The notes below the pieces were generated by a model, which had not been told where the DNA came from, made no database searches, and saw only the letters and a program-made list of their open reading frames with translations. From contig JAVYIG010000646.1 of NCBI GenBank assembly GCA_035222895.1, positions 372,001 through 436,000 of the forward strand: a stretch of DNA of 64,000 nucleotides, given 5' to 3'. Positions 1 through 12,033 of this stretch are shown here, in pieces. The DNA comes from Strongylocentrotus droebachiensis. Lineage: Eukaryota > Echinodermata > Echinoidea > Camarodonta > Strongylocentrotidae. Numbering within the stretch: the stretch's first letter is position 1; every line of letters begins with the position of its first letter. The translations under genes were made by a program, and so were the position numbers.

Positions 1-419
1 CAGATCAGTTTTTCCCAATTTTTATTGTTAATAATGGTCCGTTTTCACTCAAACTTTCAGATTATCTTTAATTGTACATCTAGCATTGAAGTCACTACCT
101 TAGCACCATTTTCTCTCATCTTTACAATGTTACCAAGTCCCTTTAATAATGATAATAATGATAATGTTCATACAGTTAACAACTCAATTATTCATACCCC
201 TTGTGCATTTGTAGTGTTTTTCATAACTCAAGAAAGAGAGGTAGATTTGTTGAATTTGGGGCCTCTGTTGAATACTTTTAGATGTAAGCTTCAATACGTC
301 GCATTCTCAAGAAACATAGATCAGGACAAATCAATTACAAAACAACAAAACTTGGTAAGAGTATGAATAATTGAGTTATTAACTGTATGTATGATGAGAC
401 TTTTTCTTGTATTTTGCAG

Positions 420-2807
420 GTTATTATCATTATACCAGTACACTCATCAGAGAGTCCATAGTCCATCAAGACCACTTAAAATCATGTTTACCGTCGGATC
501 AAAAGAAGCTGTTCTAGGATGGGTAAGTACTTTCAAATTAATTTGGTTGGTTCTTTAAAGTTAAAGGGATAGTTGAGTTCTGTTTTCAGACCGCAAATGC
601 CTTCAAAGTGCATGGTTACTGCTCTTATTCTTATCTATGACATTTCTAGTGCCCTTTTAGAACCTAAAATTGCTATGTAGGTAAACTTAGACCCCAAAAT
701 GTGTGAAATTTAGCCAGTACGAGCATACCAATTCAGCTCCACTTTCCCCAAAACATGGTGACTGTTAATTAATTATTAAATTAAAAATAACAATACATGA
801 GCCGGCTGGTTGTGCTTTATATATTAAGCAACAAGAAAATGCCAACCAAAATCCCCAAATCGGCATTGGCTGAAATACGACGTAAAAGGCGTTATTTCAA
901 ATTTTTCAAAATATCTAATATTTGTGGTGGTACACAAGTATTAGAAATCGTTATATTTCAGCCGTCTCTGAACCAATTTGATCAGACAAAGATGATTTCA
1001 TCATTTAAATATTATGTTCTTTCAAATTTGACACTTGTATTTTCATTATCTCACAACAAAATTATGTTGTGTAGCGCCCTCTGCAACAGAACTCGACTAT
1101 ACCTTTAAAAAAATGAAATGGAAGCTCTTATAAATCATGTGAAAGAATATGTTTTGACTAATACTGTACGTGATGATACAATTTTGCCGAGAAATCGCCT
1201 TCTAATTGATAGATTTGGTAAACTATCATAACGATCTGGCTAGATATCGCGAATGCACTTCAACATTGCACATTTAGGCATATATTTCTGCTTTGTTGCA
1301 AATTTAGGTAGAAGTATTGCTGTCTTGTTTAAAGTAGTGCTTGCATTTCCATGAGTTTATCAAACGAATTAGTTTTCACTGGCTGCCTGCCGTAGCAACA
1401 AGCAGAATTGACAACAGACTTAATTCCGTTTCGTTGACAATCAGCCATGCATGAGTCTTTTGTCGGGGGGGGGGGGGGGGGTAGTGAGCACTAATTGTTT
1501 TTCTTTTTTTCTTGGTCCTCGAAAATGTGAAAAATTGCACCTCCCCTCCCGGGCCCAATGACCGGGGTAATAGTATATCTGTAAAGCGCTTTAATAGAGA
1601 CATCATAGATGTATTAATCGCTATATAAAAGCGGATTTATTATTATTATTATGTTTTAATCGTTCTATTTATCCATACATGTATTTTGATTTGATTTGTA
1701 GGTAACTGGAGGGTTTGAACTGTTTGCCATCTTTGGTCCTCTAACCACCAAACAAGCTGCTATATTTGCTGTCAATAAACTACTCAAATGGATCAAGGTA
1801 AGTACATGCTTCCCAAGGCTAATTCACATAGGATGCTTTCAATCGTTGCAAAAAAGCCACAGTTTAAAGACCGTCAATACTACTGGGCCAGAAGGGATTA
1901 GACCACACAGCGAGGTCACTGACAGGTGGCTATCTCATTAACTCAGCTCTCAACTAACATAAGAAAAAGAGGATCATGGGGGACCAACAGGCACCGATTG
2001 GGGAAGTTTTCTATATAGAGGGAGCAAGAAGCTACAAGTAGGACAGTGGGGCTTAAAAAAAAACATGCAAATGAACGCTTACCACACGCAATAAACGTTC
2101 TGCACATATTCCCTGAATTCTGTGTTATATTATAAGATGTGTGCATGTGTTTCTCCTGTTGTTCCTTTCTATCTTTTTGTGTTTGCCTTGAGATTTGATG
2201 TAAGGCCACTTTTTGGGGGCCCTTTGAAGCTGACTTTGACTGGCTTTTGTTTATACCTATGCAGCATTACAAAATGTCATTCAAGACGTGCTTTTGCACG
2301 AAAAATTCCCTCAAACGGGCTCATAACACTGCTTTGATGTAAGTCACTAGCTGTAACAGACTTTATGCAAGTCGCATATTGGCCTGGGGGGTGTTTCATA
2401 AAGCTGTTTGTAAAGTTACGCATGACTTTACGTCTACATCAACTAAAGTTAAACTGTGGAGATTGTAGATTAACTTTGATAACAAACATTTTTATTGCAA
2501 AGTATATTTTTTGCCATACCCGGTAATTTAATTGAGGTTATTGGAAAAAAAACTTTGGGCATCCTATCTGGCACTTCGTAGACAAGTCGTTCGTAAAGTC
2601 ATGCCTAACTTTACAAACAGCTTTATGAAACACCCCCCTGATATTACAAGCAAGAGTCAAACATCAAGGTATTTGGGGGGTATTGGCGATAGCGAGAATT
2701 TAACGTTGATATACATGGAAAATACAATCAAAAAGTGCTGTGTTGTTTTCTGATATTTACAGAAAGAAGAGACGAGGTTATTCATCTTGAACCCACCAGA
2801 GTATTGA
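420..2807 (+). CDS. MON1: MON1-family vacuolar fusion protein, last three exons (5' partial)
   Basis: Exons seen: 420-522, 1702-1797 and 2763-2807 (TGA). They join in frame (the first exon starts with the third base of a codon; the other two are phase 0) and give the last 80 or so residues, with AG acceptors and GTAAG donors at every border. The translation contains SRPLKIMFTVGSKEAVLGW, then VTGGFELFAIFGPLTTK and KLLKWIKKEETRLFIL, which matches my memory of the MON1A/MON1B C terminus (VTGAFELY...LGTKASAV...RWIRKEEDRLFIL). MON1 pairs with CCZ1 to form the guanine exchange factor that activates Rab7 on maturing endosomes. The N-terminal longin domains lie upstream of the window. Invertebrates usually have one MON1 gene, so A/B assignment is not meaningful. 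No polyadenylation site could be chosen with confidence. Confidence 0.87.
1109..1235. repeat. Dispersed repeat, copy 1 of a family with pieces at 4.6 and 51.1 kb
   Basis: From AAATGAAATGGAAGCTCTTA this segment matches 51127-51235 closely (GTGAAAGAATATGTTTTGAC, AACCGCCT/AATCGCCT). The other half of the 51-kb copy matches 4630-4825. No protein is encoded. Family and mechanism unknown. Confidence 0.65.
1322..1470. repeat. Partial copy of the 56-kb foldback element family
   Basis: The stretch from GTTTAAAGTAGTGCTTGC through CGTTTCGTTGACAATCAGCC closely matches one arm near the centre of the foldback element at 55988-56842. It ends in a long poly-G run (about 1466-1482). Only part of one arm is present. 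Confidence 0.75.
1550..1655 (+). repeat. SINE-type 3' end
   Basis: Ends with GTAAAGCGCTTT ... CGCTATATAAAAGC and an ATT run, the same 3' module as the SINEs at 35.1 and 39.2 kb. Truncated on the 5' side. Confidence 0.6.
1855..2065 (-). repeat. Dispersed repeat shared with 30.5, 47.0 and 57.5 kb
   Basis: Reverse-complement match to 57480-57690: TATATAGAGGGAGCAAGAAGC, GGGGACCAACAGGCACCGAT and GACAGGTGGCTAT are recognisable in both. Lies in MON1 intron 2 of the visible exons. No coding potential seen. Confidence 0.65.
2387..2639. mobile_element. TIR element (MITE), ~250 bp
   Basis: Left end GGGGTGTTTCATAAAGCTG and right end CAGCTTTATGAAACACCCC are inverted repeats that continue inward (TTTGTAAAGTTA / TAACTTTACAAA). 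No transposase. Sits in the last MON1 intron. Confidence 0.75.
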
Positions 2808-3189
2808 AGCAGTCAAGCTGCATCATGCTGCTATCAGGGATACCTCATACAAGTATGTGACCTCTGCTGTTCCATCTGCTACGAGACTACAGAGTATGTC
2901 ATTGACTGCTATTAACAGCCGACAGTTATTCTGTATTGCAATTGTAGACCAGCCACTGTCGTAAGGAAAGGGCAGAAGTATGCATTTTGAGTCTCACTGC
3001 TGTTTGGAACTGTTGCAAGGAGTAGCATAATCATCATGATAATAATTTAAGTTGGAAATTAGAAAGTATAACATGTCCAAAGAACTTTCAAATTTACATG
3101 TATCCATTTTGTTGTCAGGTACATAGACATGTACATGTATGACTTAAACATGTGCTTAGCATACATGCAAACATGTCTGACAGTGGTAA

Positions 3190-3262
3190 AGGTGGTCTGG
3201 TGGCTAAGTCACTTGCCTGTGAATCTTAAGGTACAGGGTTCAAATCCCTGCCTCAGCGGGTA
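3190..3262 (+). repeat. tRNA-derived SINE head
   Basis: Shows an A-box-like TGGTGGCTAAGTCAC and a B-box-like GGTTCAAATCC at tRNA-like spacing. The expected acceptor stem does not pair well, so this is a SINE promoter region or tRNA relic, not a working tRNA gene. Confidence 0.55.
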
Positions 3263-3464
3263 ACAACCTGTGACAACTCATTGATTTGCTATGACTACCT
3301 GTGCTACATGGAAAGCATATTTTTCTATTAAAGCGCTAACAGACGTTATATCATAATGCATTTAATGATCATTGGCACACCTAGACAGACATCCAAAATC
3401 AAATTAAACAGTGTATTAAGTGGAGATTCTTTAAATAGAAACATCTGTTAATGCAAGAAAATCT

Positions 3465-4085
3465 TGGGAGTACAGTTCGATGCGGATTTGAATATGAGAG
3501 AACACATCACAAATGTTTGTAAATCAGCATACTACATGATCTATAATCTCAGACGTATTTGTAAATACTTAGATAAGAACATTATGAAAGACGGTTGTTT
3601 ATGCATGTATCACCAATAAGTTGGACTATTTTAATGGTCTACTGTAAGGTATCCCTGACTCTCAAATAGTGAGATTGCAACGGGTTCCAAACACCTGTGC
3701 AAGGCTGACCTGTGGTTGTTCCAAATTCACACGGATCACCCCAATTTTAAGAAATCTACATTGGTTACCAGTACGCCAGAGAATAACATTCAAAATCTTG
3801 CTGATTGTAAAGATTGTACATAAAGCACTTCTTGATCAAGCTCCCACTTACATCAAAGAACTGTTGAATTTCAAACTTAATCAACACAATCGCAACTTGC
3901 GCAGTTCCCAAGATACTTTGTTGCTGCAGTTCCCATCTAACAAAACAAAAATAACCCTAGGCGATTGAGCATTTGCTTGTGCAGCCCCAAAACTCTGGAA
4001 TAACTTACGATTTGAAGTCAGGAAATCACCATCTGTGAATATCTTTAAATAAAAACTGAAAGCACATCTTTTCAATTAACTGTAA
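3465..4085 (+). mobile_element. CR1-like LINE, reverse transcriptase C-terminal fragment
   Basis: Translating across frames gives LGVQFDADLNMREHI, NVCKSAYYMIYNLRRICKYL and, at 3669-3968, VPNTCARLTCGCSKFTRITP, LRNLHWLPVRQRITFKILL and APTYIKELL. These are the typical post-palm motifs of CR1/L2-type non-LTR retrotransposons. The piece is 5'-truncated with several stops and frame shifts, so it is a dead relic. Confidence 0.8.
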
Positions 4086-4257
4086 ATCTAAGCATATCAG
4101 GAGCTATTGTAGCACAGTAGAATATATACTTAATGTTTTTATCAAAAGAGTATGTCATGTGATTTTTAGTTGATATTGAACCAAAATGGAGCCCTGCAAT
4201 TAATGACAAGGTTGAGTTCTGGGAAGAGGTGAAAGATAATCTGTGAGCGTTATCATT

Positions 4258-4505
4258 GTTATAATAATAATAATTACAGTGCTTATATAGCGCCTAACAC
4301 TTACTTTGTCAGAAGTCTCTAAGCGCTCTACAATAATGCAGCATAATTACCCTGGCTTTAGCAGTGCAGCTGTTACGCGCGCTGCGTTTCAAGGAATAAA
4401 TTCCTACCAGGTACCCATTTACTTCACCTGGGTGGAGTGTGGCAAATGTAGATCAATGTCTTGCCAAAGGACATTAGTGCAGCGGCGGGACTCGAACTGT
4501 TATAA
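4258..4505 (-). mobile_element. SINE, reverse orientation, head truncated
   Basis: On the minus strand it reads from a B-box-like GTTCGAGTCCCGCC into CTTTGGCAAGACATTGATC, CACTCCACCCAGG, AAATGGGTACC and ends with GCGCTATATAAGCACTG and an ATT tail. Same core as the SINEs at 35.1 and 39.2 kb. Confidence 0.75.
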
Positions 4506-4629
4506 TGCAAGGGTGGAAGAACATCAGATAAAACATGTTCCCTGAAAAGCATGACTCTTCAGATGCCTTCATATTCTAAATATGGCATGTAACATCGTAA
4601 AAATCGGGACGGATTTTTACGCCACGTGT

Positions 4630-4825
4630 TCGTGTAGTCCCATAATTATATATCTTTCTGTGTACAGTGTTTGTAACTTTACCAAGACTTGGCAAAATTT
4701 CTTTTCATTTTGATGATACCAGAACGTTGCAATTCACACAAATATTTATATGCTAGATGATCAACCTTTTCTGTTCGATTCCACACCATTTCTTTCACAA
4801 TGCAATTGCATGACCCGGCTGTCGT
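4630..4825. repeat. Dispersed repeat, copy 2 of the 51-kb family
   Basis: CGTAGTCCCATA..TTTATGTGTACA at 51270-51450 is matched here by CGTGTAGTCCCATA, GTAACTTTACCAAGACT and TTTCTTTCACAATGCAAT. About 190 bp, no ORF. Confidence 0.65.
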
Positions 4826-5063
4826 CCCGGCTTTATTTCGTGTAAGGACATTGCTTCACTTAATGGCTGCTGGGACAAAAGCACCACTGCGCCTAGAAAC
4901 AATGTATTAGGCGCGTTATAAATGTGATCTGTTATTATTATGACCAGAACTCAACTTCATCTTTAAGCTACTAGCATTAGAAGATTGTCTGCTAGTGTGC
5001 TACTTTGCCCGAGCGTTACAGAGTAAAGCATGCCATCTCCAACTATGCATACACTAATAAACT

Positions 5064-5212
5064 GGGGGGCGTTTCACAAAACTTGTCATCAGTGACAAAT
5101 GACAGTTTATGTTATAAGCTACTGAAATCCTTGCTTCTGATTGGTTATCAGCAGATTTGTCACTGATTGTTGTCATTTGTCATTGAAAGAAGGCTTTGTG
5201 AAACGGGCCTCT
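5064..5212. mobile_element. MITE family A (~150 bp), copy 1 of 6
   Basis: Terminal inverted repeats GGGCGTTTCACAAA...CTTTGTGAAACGGGC with subterminal GTCATCAGTGACAAATGACA. Shared core AGCTACTGAAATCCTTGCTTC. Other copies at 16746, 23281, 24582, 35861 and 52094. Confidence 0.8.
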
Positions 5213-6272
5213 GGTCTATTGTTGTCTCCAATGCTCACTGGTGTCTAATGTCTCCTGCGTAATGAGAGGCAACTGTGAAAAATGCCTTTAATGGTAATGT
5301 CTATACCATGATAAATACAATGTGGCACTGGGAGATTTTTTGTGTGGCATACAAAGAGTTGTAAAATGCACCAGTCATAATATTTTTTCATCCAAGATAA
5401 GGTGTCTGTAATGAAATGCGGAATATAATCAATCTTCAACAATTTTCAAACTGCATTCTGTTTTGCGGATGATGAGTCATTTGGTTTGTCATTTTCAATC
5501 TTCCCCTTTGACATCTGGTGGATTCTGTACTGTTTTGAAACAATTATTTTGTATTGCATTGTATTGCATTGTTTGTATATTCTAGATAAATGTGTATATA
5601 TTATTACTTTATATCAGTTCATATTCATATGACCCAGCACCACAAAACCACCTAAAAGTTGTCATAATTGACTTTTTAGTTCTTTGTTTTCAGTATTGAA
5701 CATAAAAATCTTACAGATCCAAATGTTTATTAACATTTGAGTGGGAACTTGCTTTCTTAATCAGAACTTTTAATGGTTAGATGAATGTGCCCATCAAAGC
5801 CTGAATATTAAAAAATTGATCCTAAATGATGTTTGTAGGGAATTAGTTTTTCTTAATATATTTTATTAATGGTTTATATGATTTTTGTTGTGTCCACTTT
5901 TGTTGGTGTTGCTGAGTGTAGCTATGTTTGCTATACAAAGTGATCAGTGTATAATATGATGCCAGTGTCATCTGTAAATATCTACAGGTTTCAAACAGAA
6001 AATTGTATATATCAAATTATTTATCATTTCATCTTGATGAAGATAAAAAGTAAGCCTAAAAACAATTACAAGTTATGATGTCAATTGTTTTTATTTTGTC
6101 ATTTAATTTTTGAAAATTAATTTTGTGTTTTACATTTATTGGGAAATCCAACCTTGGTAAAAAAAGTCATTAGTGTGAAAACTGAAAGATAAGAGAAGTA
6201 GAATGGCCAAAAAATTCAGACCAATAATAAATCTCAAATTGGCAATTGATCAGAGGATTGTCATGTAGTCCT

Positions 6273-6588
6273 GGGGGTGTTTCACAAAGATCCTAAGTTG
6301 AACTTATCTCTAAGTTGCACTTAACAATTATGGAAAGCTGTTAGCATCTTTGAAAATATCTTTTAAAAGTTTTAAAAGTTATTTTGAAAGGCATAACATG
6401 TTGATTCAAATCATATTTTCTATTGTCAAGGAGATTTCACGTTCTTGATGTGGAATTTATGAACATTTTAAAGTACTTCAAATTTTGCTTGTGAATATAA
6501 TTTATTTTAAGGCTACGAATGGCTCTCCAAAATGTTTAAGTCCAACTTTGAGTTAAATTTGACTTAGGATCTTTGTGAAACACCCCCT
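6273..6588. mobile_element. MITE family B (~315 bp), copy 1 of 3
   Basis: Ends GGGGGTGTTTCACAAAGATC and GATCTTTGTGAAACACCCCC are inverted repeats; inner parts CTAAGTTGAACTTA / AAGTCCAACTT also pair. Copies at 55285-55600 (same length) and 45062-45267 (internally deleted). Confidence 0.82.
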
Positions 6589-7414
6589 GAATAACTCTCC
6601 TGATCGTAGTTTACAGAGATATTGTTCATTTATGTTTTTCTCCTCGGCACCTTCACCCTTTGGTACTACTAAAAGTATCATGGATAGCATATAATCCTCG
6701 ATAAAGGGATCTTATTCTTTTCTTTTATTGGAACAAATGAAGAATTTGTCCCACGAACATCACGGCACAGTAACATGACCAATTCAGCCAATGTTTAAAG
6801 GGCCCATGACATCGAAATACAAGTGTATTCCTGTTGGTGTGCAGTCCTGCATACATCTCATATTTTGATATGTAAACTTCTGAATTTGTTTCATAGATTT
6901 TTTAATATTTGTTTTAATATTTTTTTTTTCAAACTTGCTAAGCTCCACCCCACAAACCTCCAGATCTCATTCCCCTTGTGACATCATCTGTCAGTCATCA
7001 ATGAGCTAACTTGAGAAAGTGGTATGTATCTTTGCCGAAGTCGACCACCTGTTACGCTCTATACCCATGTTATTCCACAGGAATCATCGGAGATGGTAGT
7101 TGGATTGCGATGTTATATTTTCATGAGTGCGTGAATGAATTACCTTTCTTCATGTGATGAACGTATCAATTACTTATACTGAAGACTACCAATTGGTACG
7201 CGGTACACGGTGTGAATTCATGAGAACGAAATTTATTCAAAGGCAAATACAAACAAAACACATTTATATTACAGTTTTCCCTACTTCTGAAACACTCAAG
7301 CAGCTATATAAACAAGAACAAGTCTGAAATGATAATCGGTTAACAAGCAAATAACAACGCATACTTTCATATAACAAATCATAAATAGCTGTATAAAAAA
7401 AAGGGGAATAAGAT

Positions 7415-7830
7415 GGTGGGTCTTAGTTTCGAAGATTTGTTTAAATTTCTATTTCTTTTGAAATAACGGTCTGGAGGAAAGACTACGCTCTATACCCATG
7501 TTATTCCACAGGAATGAGATGGTGAGGTCTTAGTTTGAAGATTTTTTTTTTTTTTTAAATAACCGAGACTGAAGTAAAGACTACGCTCTAATCCCATGCT
7601 TTATTACCGGGTCTTAATTTGGAAGATGGAGGGGTCTTCTTTTTTCTTTTTTTTTACTTTTGAATAACCGGGTCTGGAAGAAAGACTACGTTCAATACTC
7701 ATGTTCTTCCACAGGAATAAGATGATGGGGTCTTAGTTTTAAAGATTTTTAAAAAGTTTTGAAAGAACCGGGTCTGGAGTAAAGACTGCGCGCTATACCC
7801 ATGCTTTATTACAGGGTTTTAGTTTTGAAC
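7415..7830. repeat. Tandem array, unit ~100 bp, about four copies
   Basis: Each unit contains ACTACGCTCTATACCCATG (about 7481, then near 7580, 7685 and 7785), GGGTCTTAGTTT and ACCGGGTCTGGA. A stray single copy of the CTATACCCATG motif lies at about 7058. Units are diverged with variable poly-T lengths. Confidence 0.75.
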
Positions 7831-7857
7831 AAATTCGACAAAATATCACTTCAAATT

Positions 7858-8040
7858 TATTACATTTGTGGGTAAAGTCATTATTACATTTGTGGGTGAT
7901 TCAAAATTATTACATTTGTTGGTAAAGTGGTTATTACATTTGTGGGTGAAATTATTACATTTGTGGGTAAAGTGGTTATTACATTTGTGGGTGAAATTAT
8001 TACATTTGTGGGTAAAGTGTTATTACATTTGTGGGTGTAA
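7858..8040. repeat. Minisatellite, TTATTACATTTGTGGGTGAA-type units
   Basis: About eight units of 19-24 bp with the core ATTACATTTGTGGGT alternating with AAAGTGG or GAAATT. It opens a long frame only because the units contain no stop in that frame. Confidence 0.85.
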
Positions 8041-8390
8041 CACCCCCCCCCCCCCTCGATCTACACCTTGTTGGCGGGAAAATCGTATTACTGATCTCCC
8101 TTACCTTTCTTTTTTCTCTTTTTGTCTTTCCCTTTCTCTCCTCGTTTCCTTTCCTTTCCCTTCCTTCTCTAGGATTGCTGGGGAAGCCAAGGGCCTGTTG
8201 CCCCCCCCCCCCGATCTACACGTTATTGGCGGGATTAATCGCAACTGTTCTCCCTTCTTTTCACCCTTTTCTTTTCTTCTTCTTCTTTTTGTTCCCTTTT
8301 AGCTCTCCTCTTTCCCTTTCCCTTCCTTACTCTTCCTTACTCCATTTTTTTTGGTGGGGGGGGGGGGGGGGGGGGGGGCGTGGGTGGGGG
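8041..8390. repeat. Poly-C, CT-rich and poly-G low-complexity DNA
   Basis: Two similar blocks: a C run, then TCGATCTACACCTTGTTGGCGGGA at 8055 and CGATCTACACGTTATTGGCGGGA at 8212, each followed by a CT-rich stretch; then a G run near 8357. A diverged tandem duplication of about 155 bp. Confidence 0.7.
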
Positions 8391-8815
8391 AGGAGGCAAG
8401 GACCTTTTGGCCCCACGTCTTATTTTGTTTACAAGCGACAGATTCCTTTATTTTTGTATCGCTGCATTTGCCATCAAAATAAAACCATCCGTGGGGTTTA
8501 GAGTGAGACAATAGATTATACATTATACAGCCTGACGGTAGTGAACTAAGATAAAGAACTCAAGAGAAGATGAAAACACAGGCACTGAAAATGTTTGAGA
8601 TGTCATGGGACATCGTCTGCTTGTGCAAATCATGTCCATACTATGATCTCACACATCTCAGCAGCGTTCGGAGAGCTCTTCAGGTGTTATGCCGGGGCTG
8701 TATTTAAGCGTTTTGTAATTTATAATAATCGTTTCCAAGCATTGAATTTTGATAACCTTGTCGAATCAAAGTTTCAACTTTGCAATAATGAAAATAAAGT
8801 TAGTTTTTAAAATCA

Positions 8816-11800
8816 ATGAATATCTACTTTAAGGATTGGGGGAAAGTTGGAGTACGACAAGGACAAAATCTTATTGAGAAGTTTTACTCGAGACTCTATA
8901 GGTCAAATGAGTGTAATGCAGAATTAATAGATTCGTACATGACAGAAGTAGAAATACCACGTCTAAAAAATAGACACGAAGCAGATGCATGCGAAGGGCT
9001 CGTTACAATGAAAGAGATTACTGAAGCGATAACAAGTATGAAACCTTAAGGCCCGGTCCCACTGCACTTACGGATGCAAAGAGGATGTAAAACGTAAACA
9101 AATCTTGCCATCCGTTGGAAAACGCTATGCATCCGTTGTGTACTCATTGCATACGTGTTTCATACGCTCTATTCATCGAGCATCCGTCCACTGTGATTTC
9201 ATCCGCGCAAAAAGTTTTGAGCTGCACAAAACTTTTAGAACGGATGACCTTCCGCCGTGTACGATGTATATCCGAAACAAATACGAGCAACGAACGTTCT
9301 ATGGGCGTTATCATCCGTTAAACGTCCGCTGTATCCTCTCTGCATCCTCTGGGCATCCTCGCAACTCACATCCGCTGCAGCTGAAAACGGAAATAGGAAG
9401 GAAAGATAAGGTACATCACATGGAACGTCTATACATCGTTAGTAGCACGGAAATAGAAAGGATGTAAGCGTATGCATCTCGTATATAAAGTATTCAAAGC
9501 TGTCATCCACTTCCATCCGCTTTCATCCGCCAGGCTTCCGATGAACATCCGTTTAACATCCCCGCTACATACTACCCACGTCCGTTATTTTCCGTTCTGT
9601 TTTCGTAAATTTTCGCAAATTTTGTCCATTTCTAGAGCGGATGGAAACGGATGGAGTCACCCCCGAAATTTTGCTCGTCCGCTGTGTCCTTTATGCATAC
9701 GTTTTGCGTCCATTGGCCAGTGGGACCGGGCCATAATAAAGCACCAGGGTTTGACGGTTTAAGCGTAGAATTTTGAAAAGAATTTTGGTCAGAAGTAAAT
9801 GATCTGGTTCTTCATAGCTTGAACGAGGATTTTGAGAAAGGACATTTAAGTTATTCACAAAGGAAAGGCGTTATTACTTTATTGTTTAAAGGTGGAGATA
9901 AACAGGAACTTGAAAATTGGAGACCAATAACTCTTTTAAATATAGACTACAAGATATTAGCGATGGTTTTGACCAAAAGATTACAAAATGTGTTAGCAGA
10001 TAAATTATTAATGAAGATTAAGTAGGCTTTTTAAAGGGTAGAAGCGGTATTTATAATGCTAGACTAGTTCAAGACGTGGTTGACTACCATTTTAACGGCT
10101 AAAGATGGGGCAATTATTTTTTTACAGATTTTAGAAAAGCCTTCGACTCGTTGGAATGGATATACATTGACAATTAGTGTTTGCAGTTATATGGTTTTTG
10201 GCAATTCTTTCGGCAATGGATTGAATTGTTATATTCAAATCCAAGCTTATCAGTTACAATAAATGGATGGTTTACTGGCAATATTAAACCTTCTAGAGGC
10301 ATAAGGCAAGGTTGTCCCCCGTCTGTCCTACTTTTTATCCTAAGTATCGAAGTTTTAAGCAACAGAATAAGACAGAATATAAATATTAAAGGTATTACTA
10401 TCGGAAGACACAAAACAGAAATTAAGGTAGCTCAACTAACTGATGATATGACAATTTTTGTTCAAGACGTTAAATCTGGAAGGAAGGTAATAAATGGGAT
10501 TGAACATTTTGAAAGGGTATCGGGAATACATTCAAATACGAATAAAACTAAAGCTATATGGTTGGGCAAAACTTTTCCTTCAGAAACAGTTTCAGAAACA
10601 TACTTTTGTTAAATCTCTGGGTATATACTTCAGTAAGAATAAATCTTTGAGTGTGAATATGAATTGGTGAATTGGTCTCAAGAAAGATTCATTAAAATAC
10701 AACAGCTTTTAGATTCTTGGAAACGGAGGAACTTGACATTTAAAGGGAAAGTAATTATCTTAAAAAGCCTTGTTATTTCAAAATTGATTTATACAGCTCA
10801 AGTTTTATCGTGCCCTATACGGAATGGATAAAAGCGTATGAAAAGTTATTTTATAATTTTTTATGGGGTAGTAGAGCAAAAGTGAAAAAGGAAAACATGA
10901 TAAATACTCTTCAAAATGGAGGCATGAATATGGTTTAAATGTGTACACAATTTATGTCGTTACGAATAAAATGGTTGTTTAGCTAAGTTTTAAAGAACTC
11001 CAAGAAAAGAAAGGGAAATGGATAATTTTTTTGGAGTATTAATTTGATTGAAACACTCGGATGGATTGATATCATTATGAATTGTAAATGTTTACCAAAA
11101 TATGTGACTTCTTATAGAGGGAAAATACCTGATTTCTATTGTGATTTACTTTGTACATGGTTTACTGTAAATCAAGTTAATTATGTAAAAGATATACAAC
11201 ACACCTATGGAAGTGTTACAAAAGAAATGATTTGGTTAAATTGTGATATCAAATTTAAAGGAAAAGCATTGTTGTATAAAAATTGGATAAAATCGGGTAT
11301 ATTATTTTTAGGGGATATAGTGATAGGAAATAGATTTTTGACAGTCAAAGAATTGAAAGATAAACTTATCTATTATGATGGTAGATGGTTGAGTGAATAA
11401 AATAAGAACCGCAAACAACAAAGATGGAGGCGAATCATAAAATATGGCGAACAAGTTTATGATTTAAACGATTACAAACGTAAATCAGTGATAAACTCTA
11501 ATTTGAATTTGAATAGTTTTGAATTATCAACACTCTATTACTGTGAAAAAAATATATACGGAACTCATAAAATTAATCCAAAAACCATCTAGGGCGGTAG
11601 ACTTCTGAAACAAAACCTTACAGACAAATTTTTCTATTAAGTGGGATTCTTTATGGTTATTTACATTGAAATATGCTCGTGATAATTAATTGATACAATT
11701 CAACTTTAAATTTATGTATAATATTTTACCAACACCTGTTTTATTCAAATAGAAAATTAAAGAAAACAATTTGTGTTATTACTGTAACAAACCTGGTATA

Positions 11801-12020
11801 CGTCTTATACATGTATTTTTTTAATGCCAAAATATGGCCGATTTTGGCCGGAACGTTATTGAAATATTATTATATATGTAACTCCTTCTGTAAAAGAAAA
11901 AGAAAATGTTACAGATATTGATTTAATAGATATATGCTGTCATTTTGATTTGCAATCTATAAAGCGAGTGGAAATCAATTTAATAAAAATTAGAAGTAGA
12001 GGAAAATGAAACTATAAGAC
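8816..12020 (+). mobile_element. Decayed L1/Tx1-like LINE, 5'-truncated
   Basis: Reads as non-LTR reverse transcriptase: LKNRHEADACEGLVTMKEI, KAPGFDGLS, GVITLLFKGGDKQELENWRP, ITLLNIDYKILAMVLTKRL, FRKAFDSLEW, SRGIRQGCP, then the C-terminal part (WFTVNQVNYVKDIQ, GKALLYKNWIKSGI) and a knuckle-like LCYYCNKPG...H. This arrangement is that of the L1/Tx1 group. The catalytic box reads LTDD instead of FADD. No endonuclease domain is seen upstream. In-frame stops (EF*KEF, NG*RW, DN*CL) show it is dead. A 684-bp TIR element at 9050-9733 interrupts it. Confidence 0.82.
9050..9733. mobile_element. Non-autonomous TIR element inserted in the LINE
   Basis: Ends GGCCCGGTCCCACTG and CAGTGGGACCGGGCC are perfect inverted repeats, flanked by TAA (9047-9049 and 9734-9736), consistent with a PIF/Harbinger-type 3-bp duplication. 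It splits the LINE between codons for SMKP and NKAPGFDG. The inside is dense in CATCCG/CGGATG motifs; its open frames are by-products of that. Confidence 0.75.
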
Positions 12021-12033
12021 AAAGAGTTTATAT

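Larger units (their letters stand above)
2808..8800. other. Intergenic DNA downstream of MON1, repeats only
   Basis: I see no coding exon here. It holds the MON1 3' UTR (end not determined), a tRNA-like SINE head (~3190-3260), a CR1-like LINE tail (3470-4080), an inverse SINE (4258-4505), part of a dispersed repeat (4630-4825), two TIR elements (5064-5212, 6273-6588), an uncharacterised repeat-like stretch opening TTTAAAGGGCCCATGACATC (6795-7040), two tandem arrays (7415-8040), and poly-C and poly-G runs (8041-8380). Confidence 0.6.

Noticed and set aside
7868-8501. Open frames of 144 and 156 codons
   Set aside because: They run over a minisatellite and poly-C/CT/poly-G DNA; compositional only.
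9105-9762. Open frames of 68-120 codons
   Set aside because: Inside the non-autonomous TIR element within the LINE; arise from its repeated CATCCG words.
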